From the NCBI RefSeq assembly GCF_001665235.1, contig NZ_LZSC01000027.1, positions 57,112 through 121,111 on the forward strand: 64,000 bases of DNA. Direction: 5' to 3'. Source of the DNA: Mycobacterium sp. 1100029.7 (GTDB taxonomy: Bacteria > Actinomycetota > Actinomycetes > Mycobacteriales > Mycobacteriaceae). The stretch's first letter is position 1, and the number at the start of each line of letters is the position of its first letter. The notes beneath the pieces are model-generated. The model did no database searches and was not told the origin of the DNA. It saw only the letters and a list, made by a program, of their open reading frames with translations. The translations under genes were made by a program, and so were the position numbers. This document shows, piece by piece, positions 54,494 to 63,126 of this stretch.

Positions 54494-55968
54494 CGCCTGA
54501 CAGCAGTGCCTTCTCGGGCGTAACGCCCGCCTTGGCGTCGTCGATCAGTTCCTGGGATCACGAGGCCGATGTCGTCATCGCCGGCTACGGCGTCGCGGGG
54601 GCGGCCGCGGCGGTCGAAGCGGCTCGATCCGGTGCCGACGTCCTGGTGGCCGAACGTACCGGTTCGTGGGGCGGCGCGGCGTCGATGGCCGGGGGGTTCA
54701 TCTACCTCGGTGGTGGTACTCCGCTGCAAAAAGCTTGCGGCTTCGACGATTCCGTCGACAACATGGCGGCGTTTCTCAATGTCGCGATGGGGCCCGGCGC
54801 CGACGAGAACCGGATCGCCGACTACTGCGCCGGCAGCGTCGCTCATTTCGACTGGCTCGTCGGGTGCGGCGTGCCGTTCAAAGCGGAGTTCTTCTCCGAA
54901 CCCGGTTGGGAGCCGATGGGCGACCAGGGTCTGATGTACAGCGGCGGCGAAAACTCCTACCCGTTCAACACCATTGCCACCCCCGCGCCACGCGGACATG
55001 TCCCGCAGATGCAGAACAAGAAGCAGGGCGAGGCCAGCGCCGGCTACATGCTGATGAAGCCGTTGGTCGAAACCGCCACCGCGGCGGGCGCACGCGCGCT
55101 GTACGACGTGCGGGTGCAGCGTCTGATCGTCGAATCCGACGGCAGGGTCGTCGGTATGTGCGCGCGCCAGTACGGCACCGACATGACGATCCGGGCGCGC
55201 AACGGGGTGGTGCTGGCGACGGGCAGCTTCGCCTACAACGACGCGATGGTGGCGCGCTATGCACCGCGCATCGCCGGTCGCCCGGCGGCTTCGATCGAGC
55301 AGCACGACGGGCAGGCGATCCGGATGGCGCAGGCCCTGGGCGCCGACCTGGCACACATGGACGCCACCGAGGTCGCGATCTTCATCGATCCGCAGCAGCT
55401 GGTGCGCGGGATCCTGGTCAACGGCCGCGGCCAGCGCTACGTCGCCGAGGACACCTACCCGGGTCGTATCGGGCAGCTGACGCTGTACCACCAGGACAAC
55501 ACCGCCTACCTGATCATCGACAGCGATGCCAACGACGAGGCGATGGCGTCGTGGTCACCGAAGTTCATGCTGCGGGAGGCGACGTGGGTCGCCGACAACG
55601 TCGCGGACTTAGAACGTGAGATAGGTCTTGCCCCCGGCTCGCTGCAGGCGACCGTGGCCGCCTATAACGAGGGCGCCGCGCGCGGTCTGGATCCGCTGCT
55701 GCACAAGAAGCCGGAATGGATCAAACCGATCGGCAGCCCGGTCGGCGCGATCGACCTGCGAGACAACACCGGCGGCTTCACCCTGGGCGGCCTCGCGACC
55801 ACGTTGAACGCCGAAGTGCTGCACGTCAGTGGGGATCCCATCCCCGGGCTGTTTGCGGCGGGCCGTTCCACCGCCGGCCTGGCGGCTTGGGGTTATGCGA
55901 GCGGCGTCTCGCTCGGCGACGGCAGCTTCTACGGCCGGCGGGCCGGCCGGTCCGCCGCCAAGGGCTGA
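54490..55968 (+). CDS. FAD-dependent dehydrogenase (KstD/fumarate reductase-type flavoprotein)
   Basis: A 492-residue flavoprotein of the succinate dehydrogenase/fumarate reductase family. The N-terminal FAD motif is VVIAGYGVAGAAAAVEAARS, followed by GGAASMAGGFIYLGGG; the C-terminal FAD contact is AAGRSTAGLAAWGYASG. Members oxidise steroid ketones (KstD type) or reduce double bonds. It belongs to the HsaA/HsaC operon, so it probably acts on a ring ketone before or after cleavage. It is distinct from the fuller KstD-like protein at 59282 and lacks the KstD TYPGPG loop. Confidence 0.86.
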   Translation: MTPDSSAFSGVTPALASSISSWDHEADVVIAGYGVAGAAAAVEAARSGADVLVAERTGSWGGAASMAGGFIYLGGGTPLQKACGFDDSVDNMAAFLNVAMGPGADENRIADYCAGSVAHFDWLVGCGVPFKAEFFSEPGWEPMGDQGLMYSGGENSYPFNTIATPAPRGHVPQMQNKKQGEASAGYMLMKPLVETATAAGARALYDVRVQRLIVESDGRVVGMCARQYGTDMTIRARNGVVLATGSFAYNDAMVARYAPRIAGRPAASIEQHDGQAIRMAQALGADLAHMDATEVAIFIDPQQLVRGILVNGRGQRYVAEDTYPGRIGQLTLYHQDNTAYLIIDSDANDEAMASWSPKFMLREATWVADNVADLEREIGLAPGSLQATVAAYNEGAARGLDPLLHKKPEWIKPIGSPVGAIDLRDNTGGFTLGGLATTLNAEVLHVSGDPIPGLFAAGRSTAGLAAWGYASGVSLGDGSFYGRRAGRSAAKG

Positions 55969-56105
55969 AGTTCGTCCATCGACCGGTCGCTCGCCCACGC
56001 GAGCGTATGCACACTGCCAAAAAGTGGGGCAAAAGTCGCTCTGTGCTTACGCTCGCGGGCTTTCGTTCGAGTGTGACAGCGACCACAGGAGTGTGGTAGA
56101 AACAG

Positions 56106-56124
56106 ATATTCCTAATAGGAATAT
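56106..56124. promoter_or_regulatory. Candidate IclR operator (palindrome)
   Basis: ATATTCCT-AAT-AGGAATAT is a perfect 8+8 inverted repeat with a three-base spacer, about 30 bases upstream of the IclR-family gene start and within an AT-rich island in this GC-rich region. The position suits autoregulation by the adjacent IclR protein. The other end of the spacer belongs to the preceding flavoprotein gene, so the site may control only the downstream operon. Confidence 0.6.
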
Positions 56125-56154
56125 GGCAGCCAGATACAAATCCGTGGAGGACCG

Positions 56155-57000
56155 ATGTCAGGGACCGTGCGCTGCGCCGCGACCACCGAATCAAGCACCC
56201 CCACGGCCGTGATCGACCGCATCTCATTGGTCCTCGACGCCTTCGAAGGGCCGGGACGGCTGACGCTGGCCCAGATCGTCCGGCGCACCGGCCTGCCGCG
56301 CTCGTCGGCACACCGGATGCTCGAGCGCCTGGTGCAGCTGCGCTGGCTGCGCCGCAGCGGCCGCGACTACGAGCTCGGCATGCGCCTGGTGGAACTGGGA
56401 TCGCTGGCCGTGCATCAGGATCGGCTGGTGCGGGCGGCCGGCCCGCTGCTCGGTGAGCTGCACCGCGCCACCGGCCTGGTCGCACACCTGGCGGTGCTCG
56501 ACGGGCCCGACGTCGTCTACCTCGACAAGATCGGCGACCGGATGGTCGACGCGATTCCCACCCGGGTCGGCAGCCGCCAACCCGCGCACTGCACCGCCGT
56601 GGGCAAGGCGATCCTGGCCTACGGCAGCGACACCGCGCAGCTGGATCTGCAGGTACGCAAGACCAAGTATTCGCTCTGTACCGACTCGCAGCTGGCCGCG
56701 GAATTGGCCAAGGTGCGCGCCCACGGGGTCGCGTTCGAGCGCGAAGAGTCGCTAGTTGGATTCGGTTGTGTCGCAGCGCCTATCGGCGGCCCGGGCGAAG
56801 CTGTCGCGGCCGTCTCCGTGTGTGGACCGATGAATCGCATGATGTTCGACCAGCGACTGACCGCGCCGGTACGCATGACGGCGATGGGAATCTGGCGCAA
56901 CGTCGACGACGGTCCGAGCCGTGTCACACCGACCCTGCAACCGCTGCGGCCGCTGCTCCCCCAGCGTCACATCGCGCGGCCCGCGCTGCAGTACGCGTGA
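56155..57000 (+). CDS. IclR-family transcriptional regulator
   Basis: A 281-residue IclR-type regulator. A winged helix-turn-helix occupies about residues 17-80 (LTLAQIVRRTGLPRSSAHRM), followed by the IclR ligand domain (GLVAHLAVLDGPDVVYLDKI then HCTAVGKAILAY). ATG 56155 has GGAGG upstream. Ligands of the family are aromatic or short-chain acids, which suits the neighbouring ring-cleavage genes. Its stop overlaps the start of the SDR gene (GTGA). A palindrome just upstream is a likely binding site. Confidence 0.93.
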   Translation: MSGTVRCAATTESSTPTAVIDRISLVLDAFEGPGRLTLAQIVRRTGLPRSSAHRMLERLVQLRWLRRSGRDYELGMRLVELGSLAVHQDRLVRAAGPLLGELHRATGLVAHLAVLDGPDVVYLDKIGDRMVDAIPTRVGSRQPAHCTAVGKAILAYGSDTAQLDLQVRKTKYSLCTDSQLAAELAKVRAHGVAFEREESLVGFGCVAAPIGGPGEAVAAVSVCGPMNRMMFDQRLTAPVRMTAMGIWRNVDDGPSRVTPTLQPLRPLLPQRHIARPALQYA

Positions 57001-57827
57001 ATCCGTTTGCCGGCGGCCTCGCGGTCATCACCGGCGCCGGCGCGGGTATCGGCGCCGGTTTGGCCCGCCACGCGGTCACGCTCGGAATGCGGGTGGTGCT
57101 CGCCGACATCGACGCCGACGCGATAGCGGAATTACGTGAAGAGCTCTGTGCGACAGGCGGATCCGCCGTCGATGTCGTGTGTGACGTGCGTGATCCGCAA
57201 GCGGTGCACGAGCTCGCCGAGCGCACCTACCGTGATATCGGCGCGGTGCGGCTGCTGGTGAACAACGCCGGGGTGGAGCAATTCGGGTATCTGTGGGACA
57301 CCCCGGTCACCAACTGGCAACGCGTCGTCGACGTCAACATCAGCGGAGTGTTCCACGGCGTGCGCGCGTTCCTGCCCATGATGATGGCCACCGACGAGCA
57401 CGCCTGGGTGTGGAACCTGTCCTCGGTCGGCGCGGTGGTGGCAATCGCGTTGCAGGCGCCTTACATCGCCAGTAAGCACGCGGTGCTGGCGCTGACCGAG
57501 TGCCTCTATCTCGAGGTGCAGGCCGCCGGACACGACCACCACATTCACGTCCAGGCGGTACTGCCGGGTGCGGTGCAATCCAACATTTTCGAGTCCGCGG
57601 GCGGCGTCGAGTCCGGCGGTGACGTCGGCGTCGCCGAGGCACAGCGCGCGGCCATGCTGGAGGTCAAGGCCGCGGCCATGGACGCGGCGACGGCGGCCGC
57701 CAGGATTTTCGAGCAAGCCGCCGACGGCCGGTTCTACCTACTCACCGATCCGCAGTATGTGGGGGCGGCAATGACGGAGCGGGCGAATGTGCTTGCCGCG
57801 CAACGTCCCCCGTCTCGTCGACAATAG
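56997..57827 (+). CDS. Short-chain dehydrogenase/reductase
   Basis: A 276-residue SDR. It has VITGAGAGIGAGLARHAV, NNAGVEQ, and active-site SSVGAVVAIALQAPYIASKHA with the Tyr/Lys pair. It likely reduces or oxidises a ring hydroxyl or ketone. The GTG start overlaps the IclR stop, so the regulator and enzyme are expressed together. Its 3' end overlaps by 86 bases the convergent Cys-rich gene at 57742. The C-terminus ends in an Arg-rich QRPPSRRQ. Confidence 0.87.
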   Translation: MNPFAGGLAVITGAGAGIGAGLARHAVTLGMRVVLADIDADAIAELREELCATGGSAVDVVCDVRDPQAVHELAERTYRDIGAVRLLVNNAGVEQFGYLWDTPVTNWQRVVDVNISGVFHGVRAFLPMMMATDEHAWVWNLSSVGAVVAIALQAPYIASKHAVLALTECLYLEVQAAGHDHHIHVQAVLPGAVQSNIFESAGGVESGGDVGVAEAQRAAMLEVKAAAMDAATAAARIFEQAADGRFYLLTDPQYVGAAMTERANVLAAQRPPSRRQ

Positions 57828-58077
57828 CCAACTCCCCCTGCCGGACCGCATCCGCAATCGATTCCCGCAGCGCCGAACACACCAGGAATACGCCCCGCTG
57901 AGCGTGTGCGGAAACCTGTTCGGCCTGCGCGCGCTCGACACACCGCCGCGTCGCCTCGGCGTTCCACTGCACGCTGGTCTGATCCCAGGTGCTCTTACGC
58001 ACCAGCACCCGCGCCGTGCAGCTGCGGCAGGCCACCGGCATCATCGGCATCTCGTCGAGCCGATTGTCCGTTCTCAC
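57742..58077 (-). CDS. Small Cys-containing protein encoded beside KshA-like gene
   Basis: A 111-residue protein with an N-terminal Cys pair (PVACRSCTARVLVRK), a motif STWDQTSVQWNAEATRRC and a final LVCSALRES segment, a pattern like a small zinc or iron-sulfur ribbon. A similar-sized gene, Rv3527, lies beside kshA in M. tuberculosis from memory, so the pairing may be conserved; this was not checked. The GTG start overlaps the stop of the KshA-like gene (GTGA), so the two are coupled. The C-terminus overlaps the convergent SDR gene by 86 bases. Function unknown. Confidence 0.7.
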   Translation of the reverse strand: MRTDNRLDEMPMMPVACRSCTARVLVRKSTWDQTSVQWNAEATRRCVERAQAEQVSAHAQRGVFLVCSALRESIADAVRQGELAIVDETGDVARQAHSPAPSLPPPHTADR

Positions 58078-59195
58078 CTGGCCGCCATATTCGCTTCGAC
58101 CTCTTTCATCCACGCCTCGTAGGGCCGGGTGGTGTCGAGCTCGAATTCGAAGCGGTCCACCATATCCGGTGTCACGTCCGCGGCGTCGACGTAGAACTGT
58201 TCATACCAGCGCCGCAGCTGATAGACCGGACCGTCCTCCTCGACCAGCAACGGATTGTCGATACGCGTCTTGTGCCGCCAGATTTCGACGTCCTGCTCGA
58301 ACCCGAGCTTGACGTAGTCGCCGAGTTGGATCGCGGTGTGCATGGCATCGTCTCCGGGCAGCGCCTCGGATTTCTTGACGATGATGCCATATTGCAGCAC
58401 AAAGGAATTCGAGTCGATCGGATAGTGGCAGTTGATCAGGATCGACTGCGCGTCGCCGTACTCGTAGTGGTAGGTCAAGTCGTCGATCATGAAGGACGGC
58501 CCGTAATAGGACGCGACCGAGGTGTTGCCAAACATCCGTGAGCCTTCGGTGCCGCCCATGTCCGGACGGCCCTCGCCGTTCATGTACTGCGTCGCCACAT
58601 GCCCTTCGAAGATGTTTTTGAAGTAGGTGGGCAAGGCGCCATGGATGTAGTAGAAGTGCGCCATATCCACGACGTTGTCGATGATTTCGCGGCAATTACT
58701 CGTACCGACGACGGTGGTGTACCAGTGCCAGTCGGTCCACTCGTCGCTGCTGGCTCCCTCGATGCGCGGGATCGTGACGTCCGGCGGCGGCGGGTTGCCT
58801 TCCGGGTCATTCCAGACGAACAGCATGCCGTCTTGCTCCAGCGTGGTCCAGGTGGCCGTGCGGGCCAGCCGGGGGGTGCGCCGCGCGTACGGCACCTTCT
58901 TGCATCGCCCATCACCACCCCAGCGCCAGTCGTGGAACGGGCAGGCGATCTCGTCGCCCTTGACCGACCCTTGGGACAGGTCGCCCCCCATGTGCCGGCA
59001 ATAGCTGTCGAGCACGTTGAGCTTGCCGTCTCCGCTGCGGAAGACGACCAGCTTCTGGCCGAACGCGTTGATCGCGTGCGGCTTGCCGTCACCGAAATCT
59101 CGGGTCAGCCCTAGACAATGCCAACCCCGGGCGAAACGTGTCGGGGCGGCCTCGGCCTCAATGAGCCGCACTTCGTCGGTGTCACGCATGCCCAC
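58074..59195 (-). CDS. Rieske oxygenase, 3-ketosteroid 9alpha-hydroxylase (KshA)-like
   Basis: A 373-residue Rieske non-heme iron oxygenase. Rieske ligands are Cys66, His68, Cys85 and His88 (YCRHMGGDL and ACPFHDW). The mononuclear iron region is DNVVDMAHFYYIH with His180 and His185. The segment KHTRIDN-type (WRHKTRIDNPLLVEEDGPVY) is almost the same as KshA of the cholesterol pathway. KshA adds a 9alpha-hydroxyl that, with KstD, opens ring B. The reductase KshB is not in the window. GTG 59195 with GGGAG upstream, or ATG 59189, is the start. It is divergent from the KstD-like gene across about 86 bases. Confidence 0.95.
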   Translation of the reverse strand: MGMRDTDEVRLIEAEAAPTRFARGWHCLGLTRDFGDGKPHAINAFGQKLVVFRSGDGKLNVLDSYCRHMGGDLSQGSVKGDEIACPFHDWRWGGDGRCKKVPYARRTPRLARTATWTTLEQDGMLFVWNDPEGNPPPPDVTIPRIEGASSDEWTDWHWYTTVVGTSNCREIIDNVVDMAHFYYIHGALPTYFKNIFEGHVATQYMNGEGRPDMGGTEGSRMFGNTSVASYYGPSFMIDDLTYHYEYGDAQSILINCHYPIDSNSFVLQYGIIVKKSEALPGDDAMHTAIQLGDYVKLGFEQDVEIWRHKTRIDNPLLVEEDGPVYQLRRWYEQFYVDAADVTPDMVDRFEFELDTTRPYEAWMKEVEANMAAR

Positions 59196-59281
59196 GATTC
59201 AACTCCCAGGGAGCTGCCGCTGGAGGTGTCTGTTCCACTCATCAGGACGACTATTCCGGTGTCGCCCCACCGCGGCTTACC

Positions 59282-60994
59282 GTGTGCGGCGTGACCTCGC
59301 ACAGTGCGACGATCCCCGTCGGCCTCCCGGTTACGGATACCACCGTCGACCTGCTGATCGTCGGCTCGGGAACCGGGATGGCCGCGGCACTGGCCGCCCA
59401 CGAACTCGGCTTGTCGGTCCTGGTCGTGGAGAAGGCCTCACACGTCGGCGGCTCGACGGCGCGTTCGGGTGGGGCGCTGTGGCTGCCCGCGGGTCCGGTG
59501 CTGGCCGAGGCCGGCGCCGGTGACACCGCGCAGCACGCCGCGGCCTACCTTGATGCCGTGGTGGCGGGCTCGGCGCCCCGGGCACGCTCGACGGGATTCT
59601 TGACGCACGTACCGGCCACCGTCGAGATGCTACGGCGCACGACGCCGCTGCGATTCTTCTGGGCCCGTGACTATTCCGACTACCACCCCGAAGAACCGGG
59701 CGGCAGCGCCGCGGGACGCACCTGTGAATGCCACCCCTTCGACACGTCGCTGCTCGGCCGGTACCGCACCCGGTTGGAGCCGGGCTTAATGGAGGCCGCG
59801 GTCCCGATCCCGACCACGGGTGCCGACTATCGCTGGATGAATCTGGTAGCACGGGTGCCGCGCAAAGGAATTCCGACGTTCGCCAAGCGACTGGCGCAGG
59901 GTGTGGGCGGCCTGGTGGTGGGCCGCCGTTACACCGCCGGCGGTCAGGGTCTGGCGGCCGGCCTGTTCGCCGGTCTGCTGCGCGCGGGCATTCCGGTATG
60001 GACCGACACCAGCCTGGTGCGCCTCGACGGTGATGCCGACCGGGTGCGCGGCGCGGTGGTGCGGCACGGCGGTCGCGACGTGACGATCACCGCCCGGCGC
60101 GGGGTCGTCCTGGCGACTGGCGGGTTCGACCACAGCATGGACATGCGGTGGAAGTTCCAGTCCGAGTCGCTCGGCGTCAATTTCAGCTTGGGTGCGGCAG
60201 CCAATACCGGTGACGGAATTCGCGCCGGGCAGGAACTCGGCGGCGGCATCGCATTGATGGACCAGGCGTGGTGGTTCCCGGCTGTCGCACCCCTGCCCGG
60301 GCAGCCGCCCGCGGTGATGCTCGCCGAGCGGTCCCTGCCGGGCAGCCTGATCGTGGACCAGCATGGCCGACGCTTCGCCAACGAATCGTCGGACTACATG
60401 TCCTTCGGACAGCGACTGCTCGAGCTGGAGCGCTCCGGCAGTCCCATCGAGACGATGTGGATCATCTTCGACCAGCAGTACCGCAACAGCTATGTCTTTG
60501 GCGCCCAACTGTTCCCGCGGATGCGCATTCCGCAGGCGTGGTACGACGCGGGCATTGCGGCGCGTGCTGACGACTTCACCGCGCTGGGCGCGGTGACCGG
60601 ACTGCCGGTGCCCGAATTCATCGTGACGATCGACCGTTTCAACCGGAACGCGGCCACCGGAACGGATCCGGAGTTCGGCCGCGGCTGCAGCGCATACGAC
60701 CGGTACTACGGTGACCCGACAATTTCGCCCAACCCCAACCTGCGCCCCCTGACCAAGGGACCGTTCTATGCCGTGCGAATGGTGCTCAGCGATTTGGGGA
60801 CTTGCGGCGGATTGACGGCCGACGACCGGGCGCGGGTGCTTCGCGAAGACGGGACGACGATCAATGGCCTCTATGCCATCGGCAATTCCGCCGCCAACGC
60901 GTTCGGCGCCACGTATCCAGGTGCGGGCGCCACCATCGCCCAAGGACTGGTCTACGGCTACATCGCGGCCCGTGATGCTGCGGGCGCCGATTAG
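59282..60994 (+). CDS. 3-ketosteroid delta1-dehydrogenase (KstD)-like flavoprotein
   Basis: A 570-residue FAD enzyme. The N-terminal VDLLIVGSGTGMAAALAAHE and GGSTARSGGALWLPAG motifs match KstD. The active-site Tyr region is RDYSDYHPEEPGG, and the C-terminal loop FGATYPGAGATIAQG carries the Tyr and Gly pair expected to bind the 3-keto group. KstD introduces a double bond in ring A of 3-ketosteroids. GTG 59282 or 59291 is the start. It converges with the PadR gene and is divergent from the KshA-like gene, a functional pair in ring opening. Confidence 0.94.
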   Translation: MCGVTSHSATIPVGLPVTDTTVDLLIVGSGTGMAAALAAHELGLSVLVVEKASHVGGSTARSGGALWLPAGPVLAEAGAGDTAQHAAAYLDAVVAGSAPRARSTGFLTHVPATVEMLRRTTPLRFFWARDYSDYHPEEPGGSAAGRTCECHPFDTSLLGRYRTRLEPGLMEAAVPIPTTGADYRWMNLVARVPRKGIPTFAKRLAQGVGGLVVGRRYTAGGQGLAAGLFAGLLRAGIPVWTDTSLVRLDGDADRVRGAVVRHGGRDVTITARRGVVLATGGFDHSMDMRWKFQSESLGVNFSLGAAANTGDGIRAGQELGGGIALMDQAWWFPAVAPLPGQPPAVMLAERSLPGSLIVDQHGRRFANESSDYMSFGQRLLELERSGSPIETMWIIFDQQYRNSYVFGAQLFPRMRIPQAWYDAGIAARADDFTALGAVTGLPVPEFIVTIDRFNRNAATGTDPEFGRGCSAYDRYYGDPTISPNPNLRPLTKGPFYAVRMVLSDLGTCGGLTADDRARVLREDGTTINGLYAIGNSAANAFGATYPGAGATIAQGLVYGYIAARDAAGAD

Positions 60995-61668
60995 TCGGCT
61001 TCGCGCTTGGCCTCGACCTGCTTTTCGACCTCACGCCAGTAACCCGGCGTGGTACGCGGTTTGCCCGACCGACCCTTTGGCGCCGTCTGCAAGATGCGGT
61101 CGACCTCGTCGATGTCCTTCATCATCTCCAGGGCGAACTCGCGCTCGGCGGCGTAGTACTTGGCCGCCCACCGCAACGCGATCACCGAATACGCCCAAGC
61201 CGGTTCGGCTTCGGCGCCCTCAGAATCCTCGACCGCCTTGCGATGCCGGGTCTCGGTGTAGGCCACATAGTCCTGAAGCAGTTCTTTGAGCCGGGTCGGA
61301 TTGCTCAGATGGCCCAGCGTCATCCGCATCAGCACGCTGTGCTTGAGCACGGGCGGGTCCACTGGCGCGTCGGTGGCCCACTCGGTGACCGCGGCCATCC
61401 CGGCCTCGGTGATCTTGTAGAGCCGGCGGCTGCGGGTGCCCTCGTCGCGCTCGACGCGAGACGTCGCCAGGCCCAGGCCCTCCAGCTTCTTCAGCTCGGT
61501 ATAGATCTGGCTGTACGACGGGCTCCAGTAGTAGAGGTCGACGCTCCAGTCGATCCACTTCTTGAGGTCGTACCCGGAGACTTCCTCCTCGTAAGACAGC
61601 ATGCCCAGCAACGCCCAGCTGGTCGCCGCAAGGGCCCCCTTCACCGGCTTTTCGCTGGTCTCCGACAC
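60991..61668 (-). CDS. PadR-family transcriptional regulator
   Basis: A 225-residue PadR-type regulator (239 if GTG 61710 is the start). The winged-helix N-terminus is WALLGMLSYEEEVSGYDLKK, then YWSPSYSQIYTELKKLEGLG and a C-terminal dimer helix. PadR proteins respond to phenolic or other small ligands. It is convergent with the KstD-like gene (four-base overlap) and divergent from the OYE gene; a 16-base palindrome lies between it and the OYE gene. It may control the OYE gene and itself. Confidence 0.9.
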   Translation of the reverse strand: MSETSEKPVKGALAATSWALLGMLSYEEEVSGYDLKKWIDWSVDLYYWSPSYSQIYTELKKLEGLGLATSRVERDEGTRSRRLYKITEAGMAAVTEWATDAPVDPPVLKHSVLMRMTLGHLSNPTRLKELLQDYVAYTETRHRKAVEDSEGAEAEPAWAYSVIALRWAAKYYAAEREFALEMMKDIDEVDRILQTAPKGRSGKPRTTPGYWREVEKQVEAKREAD

Positions 61669-61757
61669 GTCCGCAAGGTTAACAACATCGCCGGGCGGCC
61701 TGAGCGACACTGACCGCTGGCCGGGATATCGCGTCTGAGGCCGAACCTTCCAGACGT

Positions 61758-61773
61758 TAGAACACGTGTCCTA
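61758..61773. promoter_or_regulatory. KstR/TetR-type palindrome between PadR and OYE genes
   Basis: TAGAACACGTGTCCTA is a 16-base palindrome with one mismatched pair, centred on CACGTG. It recalls TAGAAC...GTTCTA operators bound by KstR-like regulators of steroid genes but with a different spacing, so the regulator is unknown. It lies 48 bases upstream of the PadR GTG 61710 and about 109 bases before the OYE start, a good place to regulate both. Confidence 0.5.
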
Positions 61774-61881
61774 GCCGTGGCGGTATCCCGGCGACACGAT
61801 GGAAGTGTCCGCACGTTCAACGGGCAGCTCGGACGTCCGAGTCGTGGCGGTCAACTCCCCGGACGAAAGGTGCGGACAATC

Positions 61882-63033
61882 GTGGCTCGAAGATTCGCTG
61901 TCGCCAGTCGAGCCTCGCGCGGCTACCTGACGCAGTCGCCCGAGTGCGCAACGCCTCCTCGATTGCTTCGTCCCGGGCATCCTTTGCTGGCTCCTGTGCA
62001 ACTGGGCGCGCTATATGCACCGAACCGGATCCTGATGGCCCCGATCGCACGGACCCGCGCCGCGGCCGACGGCGTGCCCACCGAGCTGATGGCTGACTAT
62101 TACGCGCAGCGCGCCAGCTCCGGGCTGATCATCACCGAGGGCGCATTCGTTTCACCGCGCGGGCAGGCCTACCTGAATCAGCCCGGTATTCATTCCGACG
62201 CGCAACAGACCGGTTGGGCAAAGGTTGCCGAAGCCGTCCATGCGGCCGGCGGCCGAATCATTCTGCAGCTCATGCACTCCGGGCGGGTTTCGCATCCGGA
62301 CATCCTGGGCGGCCAGCGGCCGCTGGCACCCTCACCGATCCGACCCTCCGGCACCGCCCACACCGTCACCGGTGAAAATCCCTACGTGACGCCGGACGAA
62401 CTCACCTTCGACGAAATAAACTGCCTCATAGCGGAATTCGTCTCGGCCGCACGACATGCACTCGAGGCCGGCGCTGACGGCGTGGAAATCGACGCCGCGA
62501 ACGGGTATCTGCTGAGCCAATTCTTGAGCTACGACGCCAACTACCGGCGCGACGCCTACGGCGGATCCGCTCATGATCGCGCGCGTCTGCCCACCGAGAT
62601 CCTCCGGGAAGTCGCGCAGGCCATCGGTCCCGGCCGGCTGGGGCTGCGCATCTCTCCTGGCAACCCCGAGAACGACATTCACGAGCCCGACCTCGAGGCA
62701 CACCTGATTCTCGCCAAGAATGCTCGCGAGTTGGGCTTGGCGTATCTGCACGTGCGCATCCCGCCCGAGCGGCCCATCTTCTCCTGGCTACGTCGCAGAT
62801 GGCCGGATCGCCTGCTGCTCAATCACGGCTTTGCGACGACAACAACTCGAGAGCAGGCCGTCGACGTCGTCACCAGCGGGATTGCGGACGCCGTGACCGT
62901 CGGCCGCGCCTACCTGGCGAATCCCGACCTGATTCGACGCTGGACCTACGGCGCCGAACTCAACGTTGCGCGAATGGAATTTCTCCACACCGGTGGCGCC
63001 AGGGGTTATACGGATTACCCGGCGCTGCCCTGA
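61882..63033 (+). CDS. Old yellow enzyme-family NADH:flavin oxidoreductase
   Basis: An OYE-fold protein of about 383 residues. Landmarks are LYAPNRILMAPIARTRAA, QLMHSGRVSHPDILGGQ and NGYLLSQFLSYDANY. OYE enzymes reduce activated double bonds (enones) with FMN and NAD(P)H. In the VEIHSANG substrate-binding motif of OYE1 the His is here Asp (VEIDAANG) while the Asn is kept, so substrate choice may differ. The start is uncertain: GTG 61882, GTG 61870 or an upstream ATG 61777; the shorter form fits the family length. The CAR gene follows 93 bases later. Confidence 0.88.
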   Translation: MARRFAVASRASRGYLTQSPECATPPRLLRPGHPLLAPVQLGALYAPNRILMAPIARTRAAADGVPTELMADYYAQRASSGLIITEGAFVSPRGQAYLNQPGIHSDAQQTGWAKVAEAVHAAGGRIILQLMHSGRVSHPDILGGQRPLAPSPIRPSGTAHTVTGENPYVTPDELTFDEINCLIAEFVSAARHALEAGADGVEIDAANGYLLSQFLSYDANYRRDAYGGSAHDRARLPTEILREVAQAIGPGRLGLRISPGNPENDIHEPDLEAHLILAKNARELGLAYLHVRIPPERPIFSWLRRRWPDRLLLNHGFATTTTREQAVDVVTSGIADAVTVGRAYLANPDLIRRWTYGAELNVARMEFLHTGGARGYTDYPALP

Positions 63034-63126
63034 TGAGCAATCGAGGTCACACTCAGTGAGCGCAGTCCCCTTCTCGTCCGGAAGGTGTTCTGGTTCGAAG
63101 AAGAGTTATCGACGGAAGGACACACC

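Noticed and set aside
59203..59213. CTCCC-A-GGGAG palindrome before the KshA-like gene
   Set aside because: It overlaps the ribosome-binding site, which explains the purine run; no independent support as an operator.
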